A DNA stretch of 64,000 nucleotides from Desarmillaria ectypa. Its lineage: Eukaryota; Basidiomycota; Agaricomycetes; Agaricales; Physalacriaceae. The notes under the pieces are model-generated. The model was not told the DNA's origin and made no database searches. It worked only from the letters and a program-made list of their open reading frames with translations. This document shows positions 36,845 to 46,662 of this stretch, piece by piece; within the stretch, counting starts at the first letter, position 1, and the number at the start of each line of letters is the position of its first letter. A program made the position numbers and the translations under genes. Location: contig JAUDYN010000006.1 in the NCBI GenBank assembly GCA_030407005.1, forward strand, positions 1 to 64,000, given 5' to 3'.

Positions 36845-37169
36845 GTGAGAACAATAGGATCCCATAAATGCGAGGTGCGAGGAAGACCGAAGGCGCTGAT
36901 GGAGAGCGGATATCAACCTCGCGCACGCGGGATCGTCACATCATAAACACGCTGCTGAAAAGAGTATGTTCAAACAGTTGACGCTTCGAGTAAGGACTGC
37001 CGCTTACTACCCACTGGGAGGCGGAGGTGTGTTCAATGGGACCACGTTCCAGGAAATTCGAGCAGAATGCTGGCAACCATTTTAGAATCCTTCCGCGATT
37101 GATACACTGTCGAGTCATACAAACAATCCGGGCCTTCCGGAAGGGGGATAAGACCCTGACTGACGATAC

Positions 37170-37372
37170 AGCGGAATAAATTCACCGCTGAAGATCATTG
37201 TGGCGAGGTAGAAATAAGTCCAGGCGTGCTTGTTGATCGTGGCACGGCAGAATCTAGACTCGAGACGCGTCATAACACCCGAGCGACGCTACATGTGTTT
37301 TCGACCGGCAGAAGACGTACTTGTCTCCGAATGTGGGCAAATGAGTCTGATGATCAGCTAGAAGTAAGTCTT
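37170..37372 (+). pseudogene. Exon-like segment of copy A (GVLVDRG / MWANE)
   Basis: An open run with FTAEDHCGEVEISPGVLVDR, then RTCLRMWANESDDQLE at a possible GTAAGT donor. Copy C (minus, about 60.05-59.90) reads FTLEEFGGEGKI and SGARHTRFRM at the same places. The nucleotide core CGACG-TACA-GTGT is present in A, B and C, which suggests a once-constrained coding exon. Confidence 0.55.
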
Positions 37373-39632
37373 CATCAAATTGACATGCGACTTACGGAGA
37401 AAGAGTGATTGAAAAGGACACCTATAATTACTTTTGATTGCAGGAGCACGATCCATAATGTTGGAGCCTTGACGACCAGAAGATCATTGGGGCACCAAAT
37501 TCCAGGAAGGAGAGGTGATACTGTGAAAAATATGACGCATTGTCAATCAAAATCCATCGTATGGTACATAACATATTCTCACCTCGACTAACCTGGCTTC
37601 TAAACACGGGACGCTTTCTGAGTGGTTCTGAGTCATTTTCAGTGACGTGGGAGGAGAAAACAAGAGACGCATATTACGACATTCCGTGTGATGTCCCTGA
37701 CTCTGCCCAGTGATCTCGCCCAATATGGCATGTCAGAACAATGCATCTTCCAGCGTCGATGCTTGACTTTATACTTGTTATTTGAGTAAGGGATATTCGC
37801 ATTCTACGTATCAATGTATTCTCCAATGGAATGTAATTATGCAATGTATTGGTGTGCCTTCAAGTCTGTTTCAAGTGTATTCCGATTTCGTGAGACGATT
37901 GTTCCTGCAGAAGCAGGGAGACTTGCATCAGAGGTTATTATTACAGACGGCGGAATACGGGCTATCGTGGCATCGGTAAGCTTAACTATAGGGAGGAAAA
38001 CGATTGCAAGGCGGTAACGAGCAGGTCGGACTGCTCCAATAGTACCTTAGCATAACTGATCATTCAGTCCTAAGGCTCGGCCACTGATATTTTGACGGAG
38101 GATAATTTGAGTCTTCCTCAGGAAGATGATATGTATCGGTCATATAATTTCTCACGGACCCACTGAGTCAAACTGCTTGTATTGGTCAAATTGTCTGCGG
38201 GACGAAGCGAAGTGCTGTACATCCATCAGCTGAAGATCTGTTCTCATGGATACGTCTACTATTCCTTTCTTGCGAGGCCTTTTCCTGCGGTCTATAATTT
38301 TGTCATCCCCCTGGTGGTGCCTTATTAGAGGTCGAATGTATCCATGTAAATTCAGTGATCGCCCTTCACACATGCAAGTGGTGCAGGGCAGTACATTGTC
38401 CGCCTAGAGAGGAAATTGCTGCCCAGATATATCAGCTCGATATGTATCATCGAGCTCGCGTAACACATCAAACGTTGAGAAGGGTGATCGCGTCGATACG
38501 ACTGCCGCACCAGGTTCACTTTGTAGTTGCCTTGTTCGGTGCGATGACTAGCTCGCGGTCGCAGGTCTGACGCGTCGAACACTGCCTATGCATGATAAAG
38601 TGTCGTTCGACGCTCCCAGATTATTTTCCCTGCGTGTTTTTTTAGAACTTTACACGAGGCACCATCATGATATTGCCATGCGAGGCATGCCGATGCCTCC
38701 GTTCATTGTCCGCCCATCGAGGATAAGCTTTGGTCATCTTGATTCTGGATTAGCGTGTGCTTGAAGCTTCTCGTGAGTTCTATTGAGGAATACAGCACAT
38801 TACTCCAAAGGTTCCCTGTCGGCGCGACTCCATGCGAGTCAATGGCCGGTAGTCCGACATACACTATTCCCTAAAGGTGACTTCGTGACCTAATTACTGC
38901 AGATTTCGTTTTCTAACGTCCGAGTACCAGATTTTAAATGGGTCGCCAAGAGCTAGTGCACGGACAGTCTAGGAGCTTTATCATGCGTAAGCGAGGCTGA
39001 AAGACGGAAGGCTCGAATTGCATAGTATGCGTGTGACTTGGCCTCTATGCCAGATATCAGTCTAATTTTTTGGGGGGGATCCGTAATATTTTTCTCTTCA
39101 GAGACCAGAGCCGATGGCCAGATTTTTCATGTCGCTCATGTAAAGCTGTGAGGCCTCAGTGCTTCAAACTGCATCGCTATGACTTGGTGAATTGATATGT
39201 GCGCAGCATCCCACCGGACCCTTGCCTGTTTTTCAGGGTTTGGCTTACGGTCACTCGGGTTCGCTCTCGGGCATCTTCAGCTTGTTGAGGTCGATTCGAA
39301 AGGACTTGGTCCTTCCAACCACGCTCCCTCTCAATCGTTGGGTTTCTACTGTACGATTGCTGAGGGCTATGTGTAGTTCGCCGTTTCGTTCCTTTCCTCC
39401 TGCAAAGAGATGCCTCATTGGCTCCTTCGCCACGTCGTTTAAGGGGGTTGCTGCATCGCTACGACTTTGAAGATACACTTTCATCGTTCGACGTGTTTTC
39501 TACGCAGAGGCTTCAAAGCAAAGACGGCCATCAAGTGTAGACGTCAAAACTCGCCTCGTTACTGCGGCTCGCTTCCAAGCCAAAAGTCTATCAAGAAGTA
39601 ACGCATTGTCTCCATGACGTATGACGGTGAGG

Positions 39633-39698
39633 TGAGTGTTCTCTTCTCTTCTTTCATTTGTATGTTTTATTGTTGACTGACAGCAATGGATTGTAGGA
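39633..39698 (+). other. Conserved intron-like segment inside copy A
   Basis: GTGAGTGTTCTCTTCTCTTC opens a 66-bp segment ending TGGATTGTAG. Copy C has the equivalent (GTGAGTGTCTCTTCTCTTCT ... CAGTAG) in inverted orientation near 56860-56795. Donor, pyrimidine-rich body and acceptor are all kept, marking both copies as derived from a spliced gene. Confidence 0.6.
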
Positions 39699-39959
39699 GC
39701 GGCCTTCCCTGTCAGGAAGCCGATCAGGTTCGAGCCTCAGCCTCTTTCCCCGGTTGAGTCGTCCCAAGAATTAAACACTAGGACGTCGTCAAGGCGAAAG
39801 TAGTGCGTTTTATCATGATCGAGGGACTCTGCATCTTGAAGTCAATCAGTTGCTGCCGATTTCCAGCCTCCAGTAAGCCATCGTCTCTTTCTGTGATATG
39901 TGTGATCCGAAGATTCGTTGGTCTGCGATACGCACTTTGTGTCAGGATGCTCCGTCAAA

Positions 39960-41710
39960 CTTGGAGACTGGTACTGAGGGCGGGTAACGTATCCTGGATG
40001 CTCGTGGCTTTTGCATGCTCAGGACGTGCGATGTTGAGGTCCCCGGTCCGACCTTTTCCACGCCAATTCGGGTGTGCTGCTCATCGCGGACCCATATGCC
40101 GTTGTGGGTCCCCCCACGCCTGGTTTAGGGATGTAATCGCACCTTTGCTGCTGCGGCTGTGTGGGCGTTTTATTCGCGTTTTGGATAACTGCATGAGATC
40201 GCTGCCCGGATGTGTGGTTGGCTGTGCTCGGAGTGACAGTTGGGTGAAGGTTAATCTGGGGGGCTTTATTCGCGGGCATCTGTTCATTATGGACTTCGAG
40301 TCGGTGTGTGTCTTATATCTTGTTGTCGTCTCGCAGATAGGGATCATCTCTGCCTATGTCTGTCAGCCTGGGTCTCGAGCTTTTCTAACGGCCTAGTGAT
40401 TTGAAACTTGTAACATTGCAATTTGCGGTGGATTGGATGGGTGTGCGTGCGTTGATTATAGATATCTGTTGGATGTTTTCGTTTCTCTAATTTTCAAGTT
40501 TTTTGTCCCCCCCCTTCTCCGAGGATGTTTGCCTCGGGTCGTTTCCTCTCCGTCAGGTACGGTGGCTTTCTGTTTTCCTGCGACTGAATTTTCTGTTATT
40601 AAGTTGTCCCTGAGTTTCGGGAGCGAGTATTTGGCGGGGTGAAAATTCCGTGAGGGCGTACAGGTAATTTGGGGAATGGACGGCGATTGTGGGTGGTATC
40701 GTAATTTCGTCATGGAGGGATCATATATGTGTGGAACCAAAGATTTGTGATGGTAGTTCGGAGGCGGCGGGGGGTACGAAGTTGCGCGGAGCTGAGGTAA
40801 CTGGAGGAATGGCTGGTTACTATTCGGTGGCCTTTGTTGTATGCTCTGAGGCGATTTGGAAGGAAGATAGTTCGGCAGGCGCTGTGTAAGAGGAGTTTTG
40901 ATTGATTGCATGGATGCTGGGCTGAACGTGGATCGATGGAAAGGTGTGCGAGTCTCAGCGTCGGGTTACCCTGATTTACTTGGTGCCCGTGGGCTGTAAA
41001 CCGAGTAGTTAATGAAGTGACGAGAATAAGGAATATTACACTGATGCCCGTGGCCCCGTGAGAGGAACTCGATTATAGGTTGTTATTTTGGGGCGACGGC
41101 ATAGAGTTGATTTTGTAATAAGAAGGGAGGTCAATGTTTTAGGTAAGGGTCGGAGAGCAAGGAGTTGGGTTTGAAAATGGTAGGACTGTGGAGAAAGGAG
41201 TAGGAGACCCATTAGTGGAGCATGTAAGCCGGTATTTCATCCCACCAGATTGGTGGACAAATCGCCACCTCGGGAGCTGGGCACGAATATCAACATGATA
41301 GTGGCATATGCCTCATTGGGCCAGAAACCCGTCACTGCTGCAGTGATGCGCCGGTATTTTAGCCCCAAAATCAGGACAGAAAACCGGTGGGCACAGACCG
41401 CACGCTTCTCTTTGGTTAAAATACACTACATTTATCAACATCTTTTAGTACCAAAACCCCCAAGCCAAAGACTGGCGCATCACAGCACAGGTTCTTATTA
41501 TGGGGTTCTCATGTCGTGTTATACCGCTAAAGTCGTCGGTTTGATGGTACTTTAGCTGATTATTACCACAGAAGAGGATCCGTCGTGGGGTATGAATAAG
41601 CACTCTCCTAACTATGTCTCCGGCACATCGGCCCGGAGTCCGCCGTATCCGCTATTTGCTTTTGCACCCCATTCCAAGCATGCCCAAACAATCCCATCTT
41701 TTCGACCTCC
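39960..41710. other. G-rich stretch between copy A and BUB3
   Basis: The plus strand from about 40.0 to 41.2 kb is unusually G- and T-rich and correspondingly stop-poor on the opposite strand, giving long but featureless frames (plus 39803-40396, minus 40911-40456). No domain is visible. The last few hundred bases hold the BUB3 promoter. Confidence 0.4.
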
Positions 41711-43036
41711 ATGGCAGGTACGCGTCCACCCCTCCCACGACGACGAGCACTAACCCAACCCTATAGACCCCACGCAATGGACCCTCGAATCGCCTCCCTT
41801 TGACAGTATCTCCCAAGTGCGGTTCTCACCTACGAACCCGGAGCATCTGCTGGTATCTTCTTGGGACACGGTAAGTAGCGCCTGCCTACGCGTCGGAGGT
41901 CCTCGGCTGATGGGGCGTAGACTGCGCGGTTCTACGATACGGGCGATACGGATAAGCCGAACGAGCAGAAAGCAAAGTTTGACCACCGGGCGGCGGTACT
42001 GAGCTGTTGTTGGTCGGATGGTGCGAACGCGTATAGCGGGGGGCTGGATTGCACGGTTAGACAGTGCGTGTGTTCGTCTTGGGTCGGGTATATATATACG
42101 CGTATTGACTCTTCCCACCAGCCTAGGCCTCGATACGGAAAAGACGACCCCGGTAGGCGCGCACGACGATTCGATATCGTCCATGGTGTGGTCCGCGGAT
42201 AAGAACGCGCTGATCACGGGTTCCTGGGACCGTACGCTGCGGTTCTGGGATCCCCGTACGGGCGGGGACGGGGGCGCACAGCAGTCGAGCGCCGTGATGC
42301 CGGAGAGGGTGTACCACGTCGATATAGTGGGTCATGTGCTCGTGTTGGCGATGGCGAGCCGCCTGGTTCGGATATACGATACGCGGAGCATGGGGACGCC
42401 TCTGCAGGAGAGGGAGAGCAGTTTGAAGTATTTGACGAGGTCGTTGGCGTGTATGGCGAATGGGGAAGGTGGGTTTGGTTTGGGTTGGTTTGGTTTGTTT
42501 TTTGCTGACTTGGGGTTAGGGTATGCGATGGCTTCGACGGAGGGGAGGATAGCGGTGGAGTATTTCAATGCGTCGCAGGAAGTGCAGGCGAACAAGTACG
42601 CGTTCAAGTGTCATAGGCAGACGATTGATGGGGTGGATCATGTTTGGCCTGTGAACGCGCTAGCTTTTCATCCTACGTGTGTCCTCACTTCTCCATTCCT
42701 TTCCAATCTTCATTCCCTTCCCTTGGTAGGTACAACATGTTCGCTTCGGCAGGTTCGGACGGTATCGTTTCCATCTGGGACCCCAAAGCGAAGAAACGGC
42801 TGAGGCAGCTGAACAAGTTCAATAATCCCGTGTCGAGCGTTGCGTTTAGTTGTGATGGGAGTAGGATGGCGATTGCGAGTTCGTATACGTGGGACGATGG
42901 TGAGGCGGGGGCGAAGACGGCGGAGAGGCCGGCGGTGACAGTGAAGAGGTTGGGGGATGATATCAAGGTGTGTTATGCCTTATTTTTGCGCGTTTCGTGG
43001 CTGACGGTTCGTTTGTTGCAGCCGAAACAGGCGTAG
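41711..43036 (+). CDS. BUB3: Spindle assembly checkpoint protein Bub3 (WD40 propeller)
   Basis: Seven exons (41711-41717, 41767-41870, 41921-42063, 42122-42468, 42520-42676, 42730-42967, 43022-43036) join in frame to 336 residues, the usual Bub3 length. WD40 repeats are visible from the start (VRFSPTNPEHLLVSSWDT, VWSADKNALITGSWDRTLRF, HVDIVGHVLVLAMASRLVRI). Family hallmarks are YDTRSMGTPLQERESSLKY, MASTEGRIAVEYF and the late repeat FASAGSDGIVSIWDPKAKKR. Bub3 binds phosphorylated Knl1 MELT motifs at kinetochores and recruits Bub1 and Mad3/BubR1; the close relative Rae1 lacks the EGRxAVEY signature. The first exon is only 7 bp (ATGGCAG), chosen because it supplies the right phase and gives MADPTQW. 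Confidence 0.93.
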
Positions 43037-44012
43037 TGCTTGTTGTATGTTACACTCTGTTATAACGTTGTTCAATTCCGTTCTGTTACCACGCGGTCAA
43101 GGTGTGGACTGGGTATATCAACGACGTTCCTTTCACTCGCCTCATCCAATGTCCTTTGTCTTTCACACAAACTCGGTATTCATCATTCCTCGGCTCACTG
43201 ACTTTTAGGGCATTTGTGACTCGGGAAGCGCCTGCTCGGGATAATACACCACCACTGCCAATGCAACATTCCATTAGCTCGGGAGTCCCACGAGCAGGGT
43301 TCCGCCACCTTTTTCCATTAACATTAACACGACAATGACTCGCGTCGGGCTCAATACGAGAGGCCTTTGGACGGCCGTATGCCTCTTGCCCTTCAAGTTT
43401 CCTTACTGATACTCTCTGTGCCTTGTTAATCGATAAGGAAAATCGCACGAGTCATAACCCGACTATAGTTCGACTCGACTCTTTATTGTTCTCTCTTTTT
43501 TTCATTTTTTAATTTCAGCTCTGCGTTCACATTTCCTTTTTCCTCCGTTTGCTTTATCCGCCACAACCGTTCATTTCCGCATTTTTTCTTTAAAGAAACA
43601 AAAAAGCACTCACGGTGTTGACGTCTCTTTGTACCTTCCTATTCTGGATTTTGGGGCGTGTGTCGGAGTCTTTTTGTGCGTTATGCTTTTTGTGTTTTCA
43701 GGGCCGAGTTTTCTCCGTGTGCGATGGGCTTATTGTTCATTTTTTTTTTCAATGGGATGACTTTATTGTCTTGGGGGGGAATAATTGTACGAGATAGATG
43801 GGTATGGAGAAGGGCTGGGGGGATAAGTAAGGTTCGTAAATCAAAATAATCGTAAAACATGATGATACAACAGAACGTGAAGGTCGGGCCAGTTGTACAA
43901 CGCATGAGAGGTAGCGTAAGAAAAAGAATAAAATAGTCCACACCAACAACCTTGAAGAAGGAAGAAAAAGTGTGTATAAAAAAAAAAAGAAGGAAAGGAC
44001 GCCCAGCGTCTT
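43037..44012. other. Convergent 3' region between BUB3 and the HMG gene
   Basis: About 1 kb holding the two 3' UTRs. Homopolymer-rich near 43740 and 43980. The 120-codon minus frame at 43448-43086 has no domain. Confidence 0.4.
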
Positions 44013-45280
44013 TCAAAGCCCGAACCCGTGACCAGCACCACCATCGAAATCAAAAGCGTACGCACCCGGATAGTCTTCAACGACAACACCATGAAACTTT
44101 GGCAAGCCGAGGTCTATCGGAGGGATAGCGTTCATGTCAAAGTCGTCTGAAGCGAACGACGCGGTGCTATCCTGAGAAGACTCGCCCCACCACGAGGTGT
44201 TGGTATCGCCAAAGAGGTGCAAAGACAGGTCGAGCTCTGCCTGTGCTTGTGAGAGCGACGACGATGGGGGCATACCGTATGCGGGGAGGCTCGCGGGCGT
44301 GAACGGGCCGGAGCGTGGGGACGAGCAGATGGAGGACGGAGGCGAGGTGACGATCTGTGCTGGTGGGAGAAGCTCGTTCGAGTTGGAGTTGTTCACGCTC
44401 AGTCCGTACTCTGGGGGCTGAAAACGTGACGTCAGTATTTCGTATGTCATCCACTGCTGGGGGGAAGCTCACCTGGATGTACGTCGTCGGGTGGAAATCA
44501 AACGAGAATTCAGAGGACCGCCTGCTGGCACTGATCATGGGGAGCAGGGAGGGCGATGTCGGGCATGAGGGCGCTGACATGTACACGTTAGGGATCTGGA
44601 TGGCCTGGTACGGGCTCGGGGCGGACGACGAGCGTCCGTGCTTCGGTGTCGGGATCACGAACGACATGTACTCTGAATCCACGCTCTCCCGCCTCCCCCC
44701 CCCCTGTTTCTTCCCCTTCTTCGTGCGCTGAGGCCGGTACACGTAGTTCGGGTACATCTGCTCGTGCTCCTTTTTCTTCTCCTTGGCGAGCTGTTCCCAG
44801 TACTGCCGCTCCTCCGCGCTGAGGCCCTTCCACTGCTGGGAGATCGTCTTGGAGAGGTCCGCCTGGCGCTGTTTCTTGGTCGTCTGGGGGGACCCTTCTT
44901 GTCGGTCTTCGCAGCATTTCCGGCGGAAGAGGATGAACGCGTTCTCGGGCCGTTTGATGTAGTCTTCGTCGCCTTTTTTGGGACAGCGGGTGGTGCTGGG
45001 GCTGGGGCTGGTGGAGGCGGGGGAGAGGGTACGATAGGAACTTGGGGGGGTGCTAGGGGCGCCGAGTTCAAAGGGCGAGTTGGAGGGCGAGGAGTAAGGA
45101 CTGTCAGTCAGGTTGTGGCTTGTAGGGAACGTGAAGGCGCGCGGTGTCGGCGAGATGATGGCGAGAGTCGGTGGTTCAGGCGCGTCCGTTGTCACTTCGA
45201 GTGCTAAAGTCAGTGAGTTAGATACTTGTTTTTTTTTTTAACGCGAAACTGAATATTGTACTTGCATCGGGATGGAGCAT
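44013..45280 (-). CDS. HMG-box transcription factor (MATA/Ste11-like)
   Basis: Three exons (45280-45262, 45203-44473, 44417-44013) join in frame to 384 residues beginning MLHPDATLEV. A Ser/Pro/Thr-rich N-terminus precedes one sequence-specific HMG box at about residues 89-161. That box starts YIKRPENAFILFRRKC and continues with LSKTISQQWKGLSAEERQYW, LAKEKKKEHEQMYPNY and VYRPQR. The box is of the SOX/MATA type that binds minor-groove ACAAAG-like sites. The C-terminal half is low-complexity with an acidic region near the end (DYPGAYAFDFDGG), a likely activation domain. Basidiomycete relatives act in mating, pheromone response or development; which one cannot be told here. A TATA box lies 157 bases upstream of the ATG. 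Confidence 0.9.
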
Positions 45281-45436
45281 CGCGTGTGCGAAGAGCGGGC
45301 ATTATCGATGTTGGTGAGGAAGGAAGAGAGAGAGAGAAATGATAATACCCTATAGGTGTCGCCAGGGAAGTGGAAGAGGGTTGCCAGGTTTTTTGTCTCG
45401 CGGGGCACAATTGAAAAGACAATTAAGAGCCCTCTG

Positions 45437-45443
45437 TTTTATA
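45437..45443 (-). promoter_or_regulatory. TATA box of the HMG-box gene
   Basis: TATAAAA on the minus strand, 157 bases before the ATG at 45280. It leaves room for a 5' UTR of about 125 bases. Confidence 0.45.
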
Positions 45444-46150
45444 CTCTTCGTCCCGTCGGGAAAAAGTTCCGTTAAGCCTGGATTTGACGCTAAATACGGA
45501 ATACGTCCTGAAATGGAGGGTGGCACTATTGTCTTTTCATCGGTTATCTGCTCCGGGATCCTAGGCGAGTCAGAGGTTTGATCGAATATTTATTGTTTCC
45601 GTTATCTTTTTCGACGTCGCTCATTTCATCATTTCACCCACGTAAGGATCATCTCTTCCTCTCCCCCCCCACTAGTGCTGTGCCCCCCCTCTTCCCCCGT
45701 GATGGTGTGTATTTTAATTATAAATCTCGTATTTTCCAGTATACAACCACAGATTGCATCCATCTATTTCGTCCTCGGAATTTTCATCAACGCAATCCCT
45801 CATGTCACGGGGCTCAGAAATCTCTCAGATCTTTTTCACCTTTCCATTTTCGGCAATCTAGACCCGGCCGTTTGTATTTCGCCCGTTTAGGATATTCCTC
45901 CTCATCTCGATAACCAGTGGCTGTGTCAGATCTATCCATGTGAGACATTGTGCCCTTAACCAGGCGGCGTGAGTTTCTCAACTCCCGAAACGAGAAACAG
46001 GAAAAAAAAGGGTCCAAGCCCATTGCCGTTGTGTATTTCACCGCCACGGGACATTCAAAGCGCGGCCCCCTCCCTTCATCGCATTGTTCGACGAATATGG
46101 AAAGTGAGATGGGGTGACGTCAGAATCTAAGATGTAGACGGCTAACATGG
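45444..46150. other. Upstream flank of the HMG gene up to repeat copy B
   Basis: No gene supported. A hydrophobic plus-strand run at 45700-45830 is probably chance. Recognisable repeat-B sequence begins near 46150. Confidence 0.35.
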
Positions 46151-46567
46151 TGGCTTAGTGCCAGAGGAACAATGCCTATCCATTGTTACGCGCTACTAGA
46201 TCGACCATCCATCCGTAGACACCCGCTCGAGAAACGTTATACGAGAAGTGGAAGTTCATCTCATTAAAAAATTATATGTCAGACAAGAATCGAGATGGAA
46301 CTTGCTTAAAAAGGGCGGACAATGGGTCGGTTGGTGGTGGTGTATTGGGGGTTGCCTCGTGTGACGGGAACAGAAGAAGAAGAGTGTCAAGTCCCGTTTG
46401 ACGCGTCGGTCCCGCGCCTGCGCGTCCTAGTCATCGGGCTTAAAGAGGCATGGCGCGCGAATATATCATCAGTTACCCATCGCGCAATAAAGTTACGGGG
46501 CGCGGGTTTCCTCTCTCGGAGGACAATGTACTTTTCAATCAAGGGTTTATATATATTGCGTGAGTAA

Positions 46568-46578
46568 GGGGGGGGGGA
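46568..46578. repeat. G11 run in copy B
   Basis: An eleven-G run, one of several long homopolymers in copy B (also C10 at 47318-47327, T11 at 47460-47470, T11 at 48284-48294) that have no counterpart at the aligned places of copies A and C. Confidence 0.8.
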
Positions 46579-46642
46579 TGGGAACTATGTGTAAAGCGCC
46601 CGACGCAGGCAGGCAGGTAATATCACCCAGAGAGGAATCTTG

Positions 46643-46662
46643 ACTCGGTCGGTCGGTCGGTA
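46643..46662. repeat. GGTC tetranucleotide microsatellite
   Basis: ACTCGGTCGGTCGGTCGGTA: four tandem CGGT units. Copy C has only one or two at the aligned position (about 59096), so the expansion is specific to copy B. Confidence 0.75.

Larger units (their letters stand above)
34990..39960 (+). repeat. Repeat family, copy A
   Basis: About 5 kb that aligns by eye, in inverted orientation, with copy C (56540 to the window end) and in parts with copy B (46150-50900). Landmarks shared with C are: 35.26-35.40 with 61.90-61.77 (GATACGAGAC, CTGAGGCACGAAATGATGCG), 36.52-36.58 with about 60.68-60.62, 37.44-37.52 with 59.80-59.71, 37.67-37.75 with 59.57-59.49, 38.38-38.75 with 58.81-58.45, 38.90-39.00 with 57.82-57.76, 39.19-39.35 with 57.53-57.34, and 39.63-39.86 with 56.86-56.57. 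Protein-like segments on the plus strand include DVAANPHTAAIN, LPNMEQLLLRG, EISPGVLVDRGTAESRLETR and GRLASEVIITDGGIRAIVAS. Frames are broken by stops and indels. I do not recognise the encoded protein. Confidence 0.85.

Noticed and set aside
39715..39740. tRNA B-box-like GGTTCGAGCC
   Set aside because: No A-box at the right distance, no cloverleaf, and the aligned segment of copy C does not keep it.
39803..40396. 197-codon plus-strand frame
   Set aside because: It lies in a G/T-rich stretch that is stop-poor by composition, lacks any domain and has equally open antisense frames.
40456..40911. 151-codon Pro/Gln-rich minus frame, at first suspected to be a retroelement gag
   Set aside because: The composition is explained by the G-rich plus strand; no zinc knuckle, protease or polymerase motif is nearby.
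44588..45207. Long frames overlapping the HMG gene in other frames and on the plus strand
   Set aside because: They are shadows of the high-GC third positions of the HMG-box coding sequence.
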